Shown here in pieces: positions 17,511 to 24,628 of a DNA stretch of 64,000 nucleotides. The DNA lies in assembly GCF_017641085.1 (NCBI RefSeq), contig NZ_JAEPPI010000002.1, forward strand, positions 558,001-622,000. The letters run 5' to 3'. Numbering within the stretch: the stretch's first letter is position 1; every line of letters begins with the position of its first letter. Source of the DNA: Gracilimonas sp. (GTDB lineage: Bacteria > Bacteroidota > Rhodothermia > Balneolales > Balneolaceae). The translations under genes were made by a program, and so were the position numbers. The notes below the pieces were generated by a model. The model worked only from the letters and a program-made list of their open reading frames with translations. It was not told where the DNA came from and searched no databases.

Positions 17511-18701
17511 TTAAAAAGGTAAATCGTTATCCCAATCTTCAAATTCATCATTTTCGACATTATTGAATGATTCTTTGGAGTCCATTACACTATTTAATTC
17601 TTGTTGGTTCACAATGAATTTTGCTCGCTCATAAAGTTCATCAAATGTGATGATTTCTGGATTTGATAGATTTCTTCTGTAAAGTTCAAAAGTAGATCTT
17701 GCGTCTACAGATTCTTGTAATTGATTTGTATCTCCAATAACTAAGATACCTTTTGGTTGATAGGTGAATATCTCCTGCGATGTAAGTTGTTCAAAGTCAT
17801 CAGTTCTTTTTGAACCTTCTGTGTACCATCGGTGGCAATTTGATTGAAGCTGGGAGACACCTCCGGTTAATTCATCATGAAGTAGAAGGGCACCATTTCT
17901 ATGTCTTTTCAACTCTTTTTTTGAGTTTTTTTGAAAAAATGGAGTATCAGGTTTTTTGATTTCTACAAGAACAGTAAAACGGACTTTTGCTTCTGTATTC
18001 ATTAAGAAATCACCTTTCTGAGATCCCTTCCCGGTATACCCTCTGCCTCCATAATCTGGCTGATCTTCCAGTAAATGCAAGAACCGATAGTTCAACCCAT
18101 ATCCGAAAATCCAAGTATTCTTTTCAAAGTATTTTTGCCACCATTGCTCATCTAATTGGGATGTTCTCTCAAGAGATTGTGTAAAATGTTTAAGCGAATT
18201 TTCACGGTTTTGCTGAATCCTCGCGTTAGCCAGCTTGGTTGCCAAATCAGGCTTTTGATCTAATAGCTCTTGCCAAATTTCATCACCAAAATCCTGCTCA
18301 AGTAGTCTTTGAACAAAAACTCTTCGGCTGGCATCAACTTTTATAATCTGATCAGCTCTTTCTACCGTCCATTCTTTTTCACCCCTTGGCAATCCATCTT
18401 TGGCAATTTCATATAAATGATTTAGAGCTTCAAAAAGTCTATTCATTTGTTTGCTTCTCAAGAGAAGTTTTACACCTTCACCTCCTTTTAAGGTATTTAG
18501 GTTGATTGACTCTGTATCCTCCCAATCATCATTTACATTTTTTCGTTGATGTATAATGTAGCCCCGTACATATACTTTGCCATCTTTCCGGGTAATTTGA
18601 GGTCGGAATATTTTTCTGGTATGTCCAGGGGCTTCATCAAGAATAATATCCTCAACATCCACTGAATTTCGTGAAGTACTTCTTGTTTTATATGTAGTCA
18701 T
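17511..18701 (-). CDS. sduA: Shedu-type nuclease SduA (DUF4263)
   Basis: The 396-aa protein has a C-terminal PD-(D/E)xK domain with D231 (GDFLMNTE), E247-x-K249 (FTVLVEIKKPDTPFF) and a glutamine-rich follow-up (GGVSQLQSN), matching the DUF4263 signature of Shedu. The N-terminal half (about 1-180) is the variable regulatory/sensor part. Shedu is a single-gene anti-phage nuclease whose N-terminal domain senses DNA ends or other cues in studied cases. Here it sits 20 nt downstream of hsdS, within a type I R-M operon, so it may be co-expressed with the methylase. Confidence 0.87.
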   Translation of the reverse strand: MTTYKTRSTSRNSVDVEDIILDEAPGHTRKIFRPQITRKDGKVYVRGYIIHQRKNVNDDWEDTESINLNTLKGGEGVKLLLRSKQMNRLFEALNHLYEIAKDGLPRGEKEWTVERADQIIKVDASRRVFVQRLLEQDFGDEIWQELLDQKPDLATKLANARIQQNRENSLKHFTQSLERTSQLDEQWWQKYFEKNTWIFGYGLNYRFLHLLEDQPDYGGRGYTGKGSQKGDFLMNTEAKVRFTVLVEIKKPDTPFFQKNSKKELKRHRNGALLLHDELTGGVSQLQSNCHRWYTEGSKRTDDFEQLTSQEIFTYQPKGILVIGDTNQLQESVDARSTFELYRRNLSNPEIITFDELYERAKFIVNQQELNSVMDSKESFNNVENDEFEDWDNDLPF

Positions 18702-18721
18702 AGTACCTCTTAGTTTTTGAT

Positions 18722-19981
18722 TTACACTTTAACCCTCACCTTCCCAGTCAGTAACTGCTGCATCAAACCTTTCTTCTGCTGCTGATACTTTTCAAGTTGT
18801 TCCTCTAACAACTCAATTTCACTCATAGCCTCATTTAATATTGAAGCTATCTTCTTTTGCTCCTTATATTGAGGTAATGTGAGATTGATCTCAAAAAACT
18901 CTTTCACACTTACATTCAGTAAGCCGTGATTGCGGGCTCCTTCTCGGGCAATCTTATAAATGCCGTGGTCCAACCCACCATATTCGAAGAAGTGGGTAAT
19001 AAAATCACTATCTACATTATCTGAGGCTAATTTGAAACAAATATATAAAGGAGACAATACACCCTTTTCATAATCATGAAGCCTTTTTATGGCCCCTAAT
19101 GGATAACCTTCTGAATAGCTTTTGTTGTAAGCAAAGTCACCCTGTCTTAAAACGATGTAGTTGGACAAGTCCTTACTTGCTACTGATTTATTATAGTAGT
19201 CTGTTTGACTTACTAAACCATCCTGAGCGGAAATAGTTAATACGTTTTTTACAGATTCTGATTCGTTCTTTTCAGTGACTCTATCAAATACCTCACCTAA
19301 CTTCACCTCAACCCAATCTTCTCCTTCAAATTCCGGAAAGCGAACTTTGCCGGCAAGCAGCCGCTGCATGAGGCCTTTTTTATACTGCTTCTTGGCTTGG
19401 ATGAGCTTTTGTACTTTAGAAATAGCTTTATCCCAAGCATTTATCACTTCAAGAATCAGATCTTGTTCTTTAATAGGAGGTAACAATATTGGCATCCTCC
19501 TATACTCCTTGGAATTAACCCCTGGTTGACCACTTCTTTGTGAAATCGCCTGTATCCAATTTCTATAAAAAGCTGTATCAGTATAGAGTTTCAAGAATTT
19601 TGGTCTTATTATATTTGGGTCAGGTTCGAATTTAATAAGATAGCCCGCATAAACTAACTTCCCATTTTCCTCTTTATGCAAATATGTTTTGCCTACAGTG
19701 TTTCCGGTTCTGGCAAATACTATTTCACCTTCTTCTAATAAGTATTTAGCGTAATCCTCACTATCCACGGATTTTTCACCATCCTGTTTTAGATTACCAT
19801 AATCATCTATATCGGTTATTCTAAGATATCTTGGTTTTTGGGGATCATAATCTGAAGCAGATTCATTAATTCCATACCTGCCATTTCCTTTTATACACTC
19901 TCCCAAAGGAGCAACACTCCAGCCTTCAGGGGTATTCTTTATTTCAGGGCCAATATATTTTTTGTTACTAACCATAATCAC
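18722..19981 (-). CDS. hsdS: Type I restriction enzyme, S (specificity) subunit
   Basis: The 419-aa protein contains two target-recognition domains (about 15-170 and 225-385). Each is followed by a conserved coiled spacer with matching ends: KKGLMQRLLAGKVRFPEF after the first and KKGLMQQLLTGKVRVKV after the second. It should set the bipartite DNA target for HsdM and HsdR. A GTG at 19981 overlaps the hsdM stop (GTGA); the ATG at 19975 is an equally good start. Both recognition domains are full length. Confidence 0.93.
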   Translation of the reverse strand: MIMVSNKKYIGPEIKNTPEGWSVAPLGECIKGNGRYGINESASDYDPQKPRYLRITDIDDYGNLKQDGEKSVDSEDYAKYLLEEGEIVFARTGNTVGKTYLHKEENGKLVYAGYLIKFEPDPNIIRPKFLKLYTDTAFYRNWIQAISQRSGQPGVNSKEYRRMPILLPPIKEQDLILEVINAWDKAISKVQKLIQAKKQYKKGLMQRLLAGKVRFPEFEGEDWVEVKLGEVFDRVTEKNESESVKNVLTISAQDGLVSQTDYYNKSVASKDLSNYIVLRQGDFAYNKSYSEGYPLGAIKRLHDYEKGVLSPLYICFKLASDNVDSDFITHFFEYGGLDHGIYKIAREGARNHGLLNVSVKEFFEINLTLPQYKEQKKIASILNEAMSEIELLEEQLEKYQQQKKGLMQQLLTGKVRVKV

Positions 19982-21474
19982 AGATTCAGGTTTGCTAACT
20001 TATTCTTCAACTCACTCTGTACCTTGGTCAACTCATCTTCAAGAGTGTCCAATTCATTTTGGACCTCTTCAATATCCACTTCAGCCTCTGGTTCAAACGT
20101 ATCCACATAACGGGGTATGTTCAGGTTGTAATCGTTTTCCTTGAGCTCATCCGGTGAAGCCACATACGAGTATTTGTCTTTCTCCTCAACGGCCTCATAG
20201 GTCTCTACAATTTTATCAATGTCTTCTTGCCGTAGCTTATTCTGTCGGGTACCTTTCTCAAAGCCTTTGCTGGCATCAATAAAGAGCACATCTTCTTTTT
20301 TCTTGGCTTTGTTGAATATCAGAATTGCTGCCGGTATTCCGGTACCAAAGAAGAGGTTCTCAGGAAGCCCAACCACGGCTTCCAACAGGTTCTCTTTAAT
20401 CAACGCTTCCCGAATACGCCCTTCAGCCCCGCTTCGAAATAATACTCCATGCGGGACAATCACCCCAACCTTGCCTTTCTTCTCTTTCGCCGTTTCAATC
20501 ATGTGCTGGATAAAGGCGTAATCAGCGCGGCTCTTAGGAGGGATGCCCCTGGAGTAACGATTGTACGGATCATCCTTGGCATCTTCCTTTCCCCACTTAT
20601 CCAAACTAAAGGGAGGATTAGCCACAACAATGTCAAACTTCATGAGCTCGTCATCTTCTACTAAATCAGGACTGTTCAAGGTATCACACCATCGTATATC
20701 AGCGGCATCCATACCATGAAGAAACATGTTCATTTTTGCTAGTGCCCAGGTGCTCCCGTTACTTTCCTGTCCGTAAATACGAAAATCTTTTCCATCCACC
20801 TCTTCGGCAACAGTAATAGCAAGAGACCCTGAACCAATGGCCGGATCACAAATACGATCACCGGACTTTGGCTTCAGTAGCTTGGCCAATAATTCAGAGA
20901 CTTCATGAGGGGTATAAAATTCCCCGCCTTTTTTACCGGCATCTGAAGCAAAGCGCTCAATCAGATACATATACCCATTACCAATAATGTCTTCCGTACC
21001 AATCACAGAAGGGCGGAAGTTCAGTTCTTTTTTATTGAAATCATTGATCAGGTTCTTGAGTCGGCGGTTCCTATCTTTGGTTTTCCCAAGGTTACTTTCT
21101 GAGTTGAAATCAACGTTTCGGAATACCCCCTCCAGTTTCTCATAATTCGCCTCTTCAATTTTCTCCAAGGCTTTGTTGATCTTATTCCCGAGATCATCGG
21201 CATTCTGGTTTTCTACCAGGTAATCAAAGGAGCAGTTCTCAGGCAGTACAAAGCGCTCTCGCTTCATTCGGCGACGGATCAACTCTTCATCGTCTCCATA
21301 TTCCTCTTTGTACTTATCGTAGTGATCTTTCCATACATCACTTAAGTACTTAAGAAAGAGAAATACGAGGATGTAATTTTTATACTCCGAAGGATCTACT
21401 ACCCCACGAAAGGTGTCGCAGGCAGACCATAAAGCATTGTTAATTTCCTGTTGAGTTGGTTTGTAATCTGTCAT
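19978..21474 (-). CDS. hsdM: Type I DNA methyltransferase, M subunit (N6-adenine)
   Basis: The 498-aa protein has the HsdM N-terminal helical domain (FRGVVDPSEYKNYILVFLF), the entry motif GGEFYTPHEV (183-192), the AdoMet-binding motif DPAIGSGSLA (210-219) and the catalytic NPPF (286-289) of N6-adenine methylases. Its C-terminus carries the coiled stretch that contacts HsdS. It modifies host DNA with HsdS. It overlaps hsdS by 3-4 nt and lies 29 nt downstream of a half-HsdS gene. Confidence 0.95.
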   Translation of the reverse strand: MTDYKPTQQEINNALWSACDTFRGVVDPSEYKNYILVFLFLKYLSDVWKDHYDKYKEEYGDDEELIRRRMKRERFVLPENCSFDYLVENQNADDLGNKINKALEKIEEANYEKLEGVFRNVDFNSESNLGKTKDRNRRLKNLINDFNKKELNFRPSVIGTEDIIGNGYMYLIERFASDAGKKGGEFYTPHEVSELLAKLLKPKSGDRICDPAIGSGSLAITVAEEVDGKDFRIYGQESNGSTWALAKMNMFLHGMDAADIRWCDTLNSPDLVEDDELMKFDIVVANPPFSLDKWGKEDAKDDPYNRYSRGIPPKSRADYAFIQHMIETAKEKKGKVGVIVPHGVLFRSGAEGRIREALIKENLLEAVVGLPENLFFGTGIPAAILIFNKAKKKEDVLFIDASKGFEKGTRQNKLRQEDIDKIVETYEAVEEKDKYSYVASPDELKENDYNLNIPRYVDTFEPEAEVDIEEVQNELDTLEDELTKVQSELKNKLANLNL

Positions 21475-21503
21475 AAAATTGGTGCTATTAAGTATTCTTT
21501 GGC

Positions 21504-22085
21504 TTATTTAGAATTCAGTTTGTCAATTTGCTGTTGAAGTAACTCATCAATGAGTTGTTCTTTTTTTGCGGCAATCTCTTTGTGTAAATAAATTTCCCTT
21601 CTCTTAAGCGTGTCTAAATTTGCAATCCTTTGCTGCTCGTCCAATGATGGTAATACAACCTCAAGAGCCTCCAGGGCTTTGATGGAAAGGTTTGGGACAT
21701 TAGTCCCGGCGGCCATCTCTTTAAAGAAATATTGGGCTCGTTTTGAGTTCAGAAACCAGGCTAAATATTCAGGTAGAATACGATGTAAGTCTGGCTTCAT
21801 CACCAAAAAACTGTTAATTGTAACAGCTCTTCCAAGGTTTTCAGGTATAACAAAGGCATCGATATTATATCCCTTGCTGATCATAATTACGTCACCAGCT
21901 TTCAAGAAATACCGGTCATTCCTGGGGTCAAAGTCACGAAGAGTTTGTAATTTTTCTACCAATATTCCCTCATACTTATCTACGTCACCCATTTGTATAA
22001 CCTTGGTTTCACCAGAAGGGTGGTGCTTAATCTTGGTGCGAAACGAGTACCCAGTCGATATTTCAGCTATTTCTTTAAGTTTCAC
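21504..22085 (-). CDS. Half-length HsdS-like protein, first gene of the R-M operon
   Basis: The 193-aa product has one target-recognition domain (MKLKEIAEISTGYSF ... LEVVLPSLDEQQRI) and one helical spacer (about 145-193). It is therefore half of a normal S subunit, and it is full length for the short family rather than a truncation with a broken frame. It begins with GTG (22085), shortly after the inverted repeat TTTATGCAG/CTGCATAAA. Being first in the operon and beside a palindrome, it could be a DNA-binding regulator or form a homodimeric S subunit. Both ideas are inference. Confidence 0.8.
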   Translation of the reverse strand: MKLKEIAEISTGYSFRTKIKHHPSGETKVIQMGDVDKYEGILVEKLQTLRDFDPRNDRYFLKAGDVIMISKGYNIDAFVIPENLGRAVTINSFLVMKPDLHRILPEYLAWFLNSKRAQYFFKEMAAGTNVPNLSIKALEALEVVLPSLDEQQRIANLDTLKRREIYLHKEIAAKKEQLIDELLQQQIDKLNSK

Positions 22086-22091
22086 GCGGTT

Positions 22092-22176
22092 TTTATGCAG
22101 TAAAGTGTTTCTGCATAAATGTAATCAACATTTATAGCTTTTACAAGATTATTTGCGGTAAACGTTTACTGCATGT
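22092..22176. promoter_or_regulatory. Palindromes between the R-M operon and the divergent 22235 gene
   Basis: TTTATGCAG (22092-22100) and CTGCATAAA (22111-22119) are perfect inverted copies just upstream of the half-HsdS start. A second near-palindrome GCGGTAAACGTTTACTGC (22157-22174) has one mismatch. ATGCAGTAAA at 22095-22104 and TTTACTGCAT at 22167-22176 are inverse copies of one 10-mer that also stands before the integrase. The site can control both directions or serve as recombinase arm sites. Confidence 0.55.
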
Positions 22177-22234
22177 ATATTTAAGTGTCTACAAATACCA
22201 TAAAAACAGATAATTACCCTATATAAGTTAAATT

Positions 22235-22558
22235 ATGAGTTCTATCAAAGCTGAAATTCAATATCCAAAAAACCTAAATACTTATAGCATTGAGGCTTTA
22301 AATGGTAAGGTGGATATTATCAAGTTATGTGATCATGTATTAGAGGGCGAAGAAAGATATGTTTTTGAGGTTGATGGGGTTGAACAGCACAACCATAAGG
22401 GCAAAAAGCTAAAGATAGAAATTAGCAGGGCTTTGGTGGACCAAATTGTTGAACAGATTCTCGAGCTTCAGAAAGTTTCTCCTGAAAGTCATTTTACTAC
22501 ATCGGAGGGAGAGACCTATTACTTTCACAAACCCAAAACAAAGTCGATCGAGTTTTAA
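22235..22558 (+). CDS. Unknown 107-aa protein at the tRNA-proximal end of the island
   Basis: I do not recognise the family. The product is a small, charged, soluble protein (start MSSIKAEIQYPKNLN; RYVFEVDGVEQHNH in the middle; SEGETYYFHKPKTK at the end) with no membrane segment. It is divergent from the ten-gene R-M/defence operon across a palindrome-rich 149-nt gap. It is the last gene before the tRNA-Arg boundary. It may belong to the element or be the regulator that uses the palindromes; neither is shown. Confidence 0.6.
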   Translation: MSSIKAEIQYPKNLNTYSIEALNGKVDIIKLCDHVLEGEERYVFEVDGVEQHNHKGKKLKIEISRALVDQIVEQILELQKVSPESHFTTSEGETYYFHKPKTKSIEF

Positions 22559-22572
22559 ATATTAGTAATAAA

Positions 22573-22592
22573 TGTACCCTTATTTGTACCCT
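22573..22592. repeat. Tandem TGTACCCT direct repeat near the island edge
   Basis: TGTACCCT occurs at 22573-22580 and 22585-22592 (12-bp spacing), followed by an A-run. Short direct repeats of this kind near a tRNA-proximal island end are often integrase arm sites; that reading is inferred. The rest of 22559-22720 shows no gene. Confidence 0.4.
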
Positions 22593-22720
22593 CAAAAAAA
22601 GCTGCGGTTTGGCTGGAGGTCTAATAATAAAAGAGGGATTTGGAATAAAAGCTCGGTCTGAGCAAAATAGGGCAGGAAAAAGCAAATGTTTGCCATATGT
22701 TGGCCAAGCTAAAAATAAAA

Positions 22721-22760
22721 TAGGCCGTTAAGTATTGTAAATTAGCAACTTAACGGCCTA
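22721..22760 (-). terminator. Rho-independent terminator of tRNA-Arg
   Basis: TAGGCCGTTAAGT (22721-22733) and ACTTAACGGCCTA (22748-22760) form a perfect 13-bp stem with a 14-nt loop. On the minus strand it follows the tRNA 3' end by 7 nt and runs into a T-rich tail. It lies on the island side of the tRNA. Confidence 0.85.
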
Positions 22761-22767
22761 TAATAAG

Positions 22768-22841
22768 TACGCCCGGAAGGATTCGAACCCTCAGCCTTCT
22801 GATCCGAAGTCAGACGCTCTATCCGGTTGAGCTACGGGCGC
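22768..22841 (-). tRNA. tRNA-Arg, anticodon TCG
   Basis: On the minus strand the acceptor arms GCGCCCG and CGGGCGT pair (first pair G:U). The D arm contains AGCTCAACCGGATAGAGC, the anticodon arm is TCTGA-CTTCGGA-TCAGA with TCG as anticodon (reads CGA and related Arg codons), and the T arm has GGTTCGAATCC. The discriminator base is A, and no CCA is encoded. It is downstream of queA in the same direction and followed by a strong terminator. Its 3' end marks the island edge. Confidence 0.95.
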
Positions 22842-22955
22842 ATTTGAATATCGAACAAGGAACACCGAAGGGTGAACATCGAGTGATATTTTCAAAAGGG
22901 CATCAAATATAAGAAGAGTAGGGTTCAGAAACAGCAAAAAACAAGTCTGAATTTA

Positions 22956-23963
22956 TTAAAGAATCAGCATGGCATCGCCGAAGGAGTAGAAACGGTATTC
23001 CTCGCTGATGGCGTGTTCATAAACCCGTTTCATTTCATCGAATCCCATAAAAGCAGCGACCAGCATCAGCAGGGTACTTTTTGGAAGGTGAAAATTGGTG
23101 ATCAAAGCATCCACTGCTTTAAAGGAATAGCCCGGAGTGATGAAAATGTCGGTTTCCCTGCTTTCGGGAGTGAATTCTTGTTCGGAGTTTGAGGCAGTCT
23201 CCAGCACGCGGATACTGGTGGTCCCAACCGCGGTTATATGACGGGCTGCATTCAGCTCTTCACAGGTTGACTCGGTTAGCTGAAACCATTCGCTGTGCAT
23301 GTTGTGTTGGTCCAGGTTTTCCGTTTTTACCGGGGCGAAGGTACCTAAGCCGACATGTAGGGTGACTTCCGTTTTCTTTATCCCACTTTCTTTCAGTTTG
23401 GCAAGCAATTCATCAGTGAAATGAAGTCCGGCCGTAGGGGCTGCCTTACTTCCCAAATCCTTTGCATATACGGTTTGATACTCATCGGAAAGAGATTCAT
23501 CCTGCTCGATGTAAGGAGGAAAGGGCGTGTGTTTATAAGGTTCCAGCTTTGGGTCGTCCATATCACAGGACAGCATCAGGGTTCGTAACCCGTCTTCGGC
23601 AATATTGATTACTTTCGCAGAGATGTCTTCAGTCAATTGAAGTTCTTTGCCCTGCTTAAACTTCTTGCCGGGCCGGACCATAGCTTCAATGGTATTATTG
23701 TTACTTACGGAGGTTACAAAAAGCTCCTTTTTTCCATCATCAAATAACAGCCGGCACTTCTCAACTTTGCTGTTATTAACCACCATTGTGGTATCGCCCG
23801 GCAGGTAATCGCCGATATTGTAGAAATGGTCATCGGTGATGGTTTTGTCTTCCCGGCTGTAAACCAGCAAGCGGGCATGGTCTCTGGGCTGAGCCGGGGA
23901 CTGGGCGATAAGTTCTTCAGGAAGGTTGTAGTCAAAATCAGAAAGGGTAAAATTCATGCCCAA
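22956..23963 (-). CDS. queA: QueA: S-adenosylmethionine:tRNA ribosyltransferase-isomerase
   Basis: The 335-aa protein starts with the family signature LSDFDYNLPEELIAQ and contains AAPTAGLHFT and HVGLGTFAPV, both typical of QueA. The C-terminal NFHLPKSTLLMLVAAF is also typical. QueA transfers and isomerises the ribosyl group of AdoMet to make epoxyqueuosine in tRNA with GUN anticodons. ATG at 23963 or the in-frame ATG at 23957 are possible starts. It ends a leftward gene row (comEC, xseB, dxs, lipoprotein, queA) and is close to average length for the family. Confidence 0.95.
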   Translation of the reverse strand: MGMNFTLSDFDYNLPEELIAQSPAQPRDHARLLVYSREDKTITDDHFYNIGDYLPGDTTMVVNNSKVEKCRLLFDDGKKELFVTSVSNNNTIEAMVRPGKKFKQGKELQLTEDISAKVINIAEDGLRTLMLSCDMDDPKLEPYKHTPFPPYIEQDESLSDEYQTVYAKDLGSKAAPTAGLHFTDELLAKLKESGIKKTEVTLHVGLGTFAPVKTENLDQHNMHSEWFQLTESTCEELNAARHITAVGTTSIRVLETASNSEQEFTPESRETDIFITPGYSFKAVDALITNFHLPKSTLLMLVAAFMGFDEMKRVYEHAISEEYRFYSFGDAMLIL

Positions 23964-23972
23964 AAAATCAGG

Positions 23973-24626
23973 TTAATCAACAACAATCTCAAAGAAATTA
24001 TCCTGGTTGGGCTTGAATTTGACAGGCTTTATAGCTTGAATGGTGCTGTCCTGAACAACATATATTTTGAGGCTGTCTTTTACTTCAAAACTACCGGCAA
24101 TGGAGGTAAAAGAACGACCCAAGGCAAGATGTTCCGGATCCAGCGTGAACTCTCCGTTAGCGTTGGTTTGGGTAAGCGGAAAGGAACCAGGAAGCAAGCT
24201 GTCGGGCTTATTGACCAGGAAAAGGCTGCTGGTTAACATGTCAAAATTAGATCTGACTTCATAGCCCAAAATTCCATTGGTCAGAAGAGAATCGGGAACT
24301 AGAATAGAGTGTTCCCCTGCGCCCAAAGTATCTTCGAAAAAAGTATTATAGACACTATCAGAACCAATGCGGAATAGTGAGAGGGTATATAAAGCTTCAA
24401 TCTGTACGCTGAAGTTAATTGTATAACTGGGTGCTGCAGGTTCTTGGGAAAATCCTCCGGGATCAAATTTATTGCGGATATGAATGTCAGCATTGGCAAC
24501 GGCTTCGCCATTCTCCAACACTACACCTTCTGCTTCCCGGTAAACCGGCGTGCTGTCATTATTAAAAAAACAGCCCGTCAGGGTTAAGGATGAAATGACT
24601 AACAGTAGTAGGGATGTGTATCTCAA
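23973..24626 (-). CDS. Uncharacterised lipoprotein
   Basis: The 217-aa product has a type II signal peptide with lipobox LTGC (MRYTSLLLLVISSLTLTGC), so it should be a lipid-anchored envelope protein. The mature part looks beta-rich, with ANADIHIRNKFDPGG near the front and TQTNANGEFTLDPEHL later, reminiscent of carboxypeptidase-regulatory/Ig-like folds. No catalytic motif is seen. It is 2 nt from the end of dxs and 9 nt from queA, so it is in the same operon, with no obvious link to either pathway. Confidence 0.75.
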   Translation of the reverse strand: MRYTSLLLLVISSLTLTGCFFNNDSTPVYREAEGVVLENGEAVANADIHIRNKFDPGGFSQEPAAPSYTINFSVQIEALYTLSLFRIGSDSVYNTFFEDTLGAGEHSILVPDSLLTNGILGYEVRSNFDMLTSSLFLVNKPDSLLPGSFPLTQTNANGEFTLDPEHLALGRSFTSIAGSFEVKDSLKIYVVQDSTIQAIKPVKFKPNQDNFFEIVVD

Positions 24627-24628
24627 AA

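Larger units (their letters stand above)
1..22767. mobile_element. Defence-rich genomic island next to tRNA-Arg (left end outside window)
   Basis: The stretch carries a tyrosine recombinase, an excisionase-like HTH protein, a primase-helicase and at least five defence modules (AbiE, Gabija, type I R-M, Shedu, CBASS-like). It stops at the 3' end of a tRNA-Arg gene, a common integration target. The DNA looks more A+T rich than the core genes from 22.9 kb onward. I found no copy of the tRNA 3' end elsewhere in the window, so the distal attachment site is outside it, very short, or the region is a composite of several elements. The extent is inferred. Confidence 0.6.

Noticed and set aside
21504-22085. 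Invertible hsdS shuffling locus
   Set aside because: The half-HsdS and full HsdS show no long inverted DNA identity, both point the same way and no invertase gene is next to them.
23826-24236. 136-aa plus-strand frame
   Set aside because: It spans the antisense of queA and the lipoprotein gene; no independent evidence.
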